Source: Hyphomicrobiales bacterium
GTDB taxonomy: Bacteria; Pseudomonadota; Alphaproteobacteria; Rhizobiales; Beijerinckiaceae
DNA: 7,180 nt
Assembly: GCA_015655535.1 (NCBI GenBank)
Contig: JAATEW010000363.1
Span: 1 to 7,180 of the forward strand
Reading direction: 5' to 3'
The first letter of the stretch is position 1, and each line of letters opens with the position of its first letter. The translations under genes and the position numbers were made by a program. Below the pieces are notes generated by a model that saw nothing but the letters and a program-made list of their open reading frames with translations, had not been told where the DNA came from and made no database searches. Shown piece after piece: positions 6,304-7,180 of this stretch.

Positions 6304-7110
6304 TCAGCCGAAGCGGAAACCGGATAGAGCCTTGCCGAACAGGCGGTTGCTGTAGACCCTCTCGCCCGGTTCGCCTTCTGCCGCGCCGGCCGCCACCATC
6401 AAAGGCAAGAGATGTTCGGAAGTCGGATGGGCCGCCACGGCGCTTGGCGCGTCTCCCCAATGTGCGAGTTGAGCATTGCGGGTGGCGGCATCGGTTGCCG
6501 CCTCAAACAGCCAATCGTCGAACCGGCGGGCCGCATCGTTTTCATGGGGAGAGGCCAAGCCGCGCAGGTTGTGATAGCTCATGCCGCTGCCGATGATCAG
6601 CACGCCCTGGTCTCGCAGGGGAGCGAGCGCCCGTCCAATCGCCAGATGATGTTTTGCATCGAGGTCGCGCTGGAGCGAAAGCTGTAATATCGGAACATCT
6701 GCGTCCGGATAGATGAGCATGAGAGGGACGAAGACGCCATGATCGAGACCGCGTGACCGTTCGATGGCCGAGGCGATCCCGGCCTCGTCCAGCAATGCGC
6801 GAACTTCGGCGGCGAGCTTAGGCGCGCCGGGCGCCGGATAGGTCAGCCGATATGTATGTTCGGGGAAGCCATAATAGTCGAAGAGCAGCGACGGTCGGGC
6901 ATCCGCGTTGACGGTTGGGTGCTCGGTTTCCCAATGACCGGAGACGACGAGCACGGCGTGGGGGCGCTGGGCCAGCGCGGTGCCAAGCCCGCGCAGAAAG
7001 CGTTCCATATTATGCCAAGTATCAGGCGGCCAACCAGGCGGCGGCGGCATGAAGAAGCAGGGACCACCCCCATGAGGGATAAAGAGGGTGGGTAGTCTCC
7101 CAGCCGACAC
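6304..7110 (-). CDS. LigB/DODA-type extradiol dioxygenase family protein
   Basis: This 268-residue protein belongs to the class III extradiol dioxygenase superfamily (LigB fold, DODA/YgiD group), cytoplasmic metalloenzymes that open catechol rings next to a hydroxyl pair; plant DODA and E. coli YgiD act on DOPA. The length matches the group. Key sites in order are LFIPHGGGP (His13), VLVVSGHWE (His59), LDHGVFVPL (His124), IIGSGMSYHNL (His180) and HPTSEHLLPLMVAAGA (His228, His233). His13, His59 and His233 are the likely metal ligands by comparison with YgiD; the others are probably catalytic. The start is GTG at 7108-7110, supported by AAGGAG seven bases upstream; no in-frame ATG lies near the conserved N-terminus. 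The real substrate is unknown, and many bacterial members have no assigned one. It leads the YceI gene, and a likely operator lies about 50 bases upstream. Confidence 0.93.
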   Translation of the reverse strand: MSAGRLPTLFIPHGGGPCFFMPPPPGWPPDTWHNMERFLRGLGTALAQRPHAVLVVSGHWETEHPTVNADARPSLLFDYYGFPEHTYRLTYPAPGAPKLAAEVRALLDEAGIASAIERSRGLDHGVFVPLMLIYPDADVPILQLSLQRDLDAKHHLAIGRALAPLRDQGVLIIGSGMSYHNLRGLASPHENDAARRFDDWLFEAATDAATRNAQLAHWGDAPSAVAAHPTSEHLLPLMVAAGAAEGEPGERVYSNRLFGKALSGFRFG

Positions 7111-7117
7111 GATGGCG

Positions 7118-7123
7118 CTCCTT
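7118..7123 (-). promoter_or_regulatory. Shine-Dalgarno of the dioxygenase homologue
   Basis: On the minus strand the sequence is AAGGAG, followed by seven bases and then GTG. This is the best ribosome-binding site in the window, and it fixes the non-ATG start of the dioxygenase gene. Confidence 0.75.
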
Positions 7124-7161
7124 GCTTACGGTTCTAAGCATGGCAGCTTGGGGGCGTCGGA

Positions 7162-7178
7162 AAAACTAGGATAGTTTT
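7162..7178. promoter_or_regulatory. AT-rich perfect inverted repeat, candidate operator
   Basis: AAAACTA (7162-7168) and TAGTTTT (7172-7178) form a perfect 7-bp dyad with a 3-base spacer GGA. It is strikingly AT-rich in a GC-rich surrounding and lies 51-67 bases upstream of the dioxygenase GTG. Its symmetry and size fit a site for a dimeric repressor or a LysR-type regulator. A regulator gene reading to the right would begin outside the window, so this cannot be tested here. No RNA polymerase boxes between it and the gene are clear enough to report. Confidence 0.45.
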
Positions 7179-7180
7179 GA

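Overview
The window is a piece of ordinary, GC-rich chromosome from an alphaproteobacterium. The gene set and protein styles (PPDK, a SleB-type hydrolase, a secreted TPR protein, IspE) resemble Hyphomicrobiales, perhaps a Beijerinckiaceae or Methylocystaceae relative. That placement is inferred from protein resemblance and codon style, not from a database search. I found no RNA gene, CRISPR array, insertion sequence, phage gene or toxin-antitoxin pair.

Left part, plus strand (1-4701): the 3' end of ppdK (pyruvate, phosphate dikinase), then a membrane-anchored SleB-type cell wall hydrolase. A gene-free stretch of 337 bases follows and contains a degenerate 14-bp tandem repeat directly after the hydrolase stop. 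Next comes a secreted 598-residue tetratricopeptide-repeat protein, then a 258-base gap. This gap carries two copies of a REP-like palindromic element in opposite orientation.

Middle and right (4702-7180): ispE, a complete GHMP kinase of the MEP isoprenoid pathway, reads from a TTG start with no clear Shine-Dalgarno. It converges on a minus-strand pair: a LigB/DODA-type extradiol dioxygenase homologue, followed after 43 bases by a secreted YceI-family protein. These two are probably co-transcribed from a promoter near the right edge, where an AT-rich perfect inverted repeat looks like an operator.

Functionally the window mixes central carbon metabolism (PEP-pyruvate interconversion), envelope functions (hydrolase, TPR protein, YceI), isoprenoid precursor synthesis and a small accessory dioxygenase/YceI unit. 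The plus-strand genes are separated by gaps of about 240-340 bases, so they do not look like one tight operon. I see no convincing evidence of a previously undescribed system. The most interesting signals are non-coding: the inverted REP-like pair, the candidate operator at the right edge, and the short tandem repeat behind the hydrolase.
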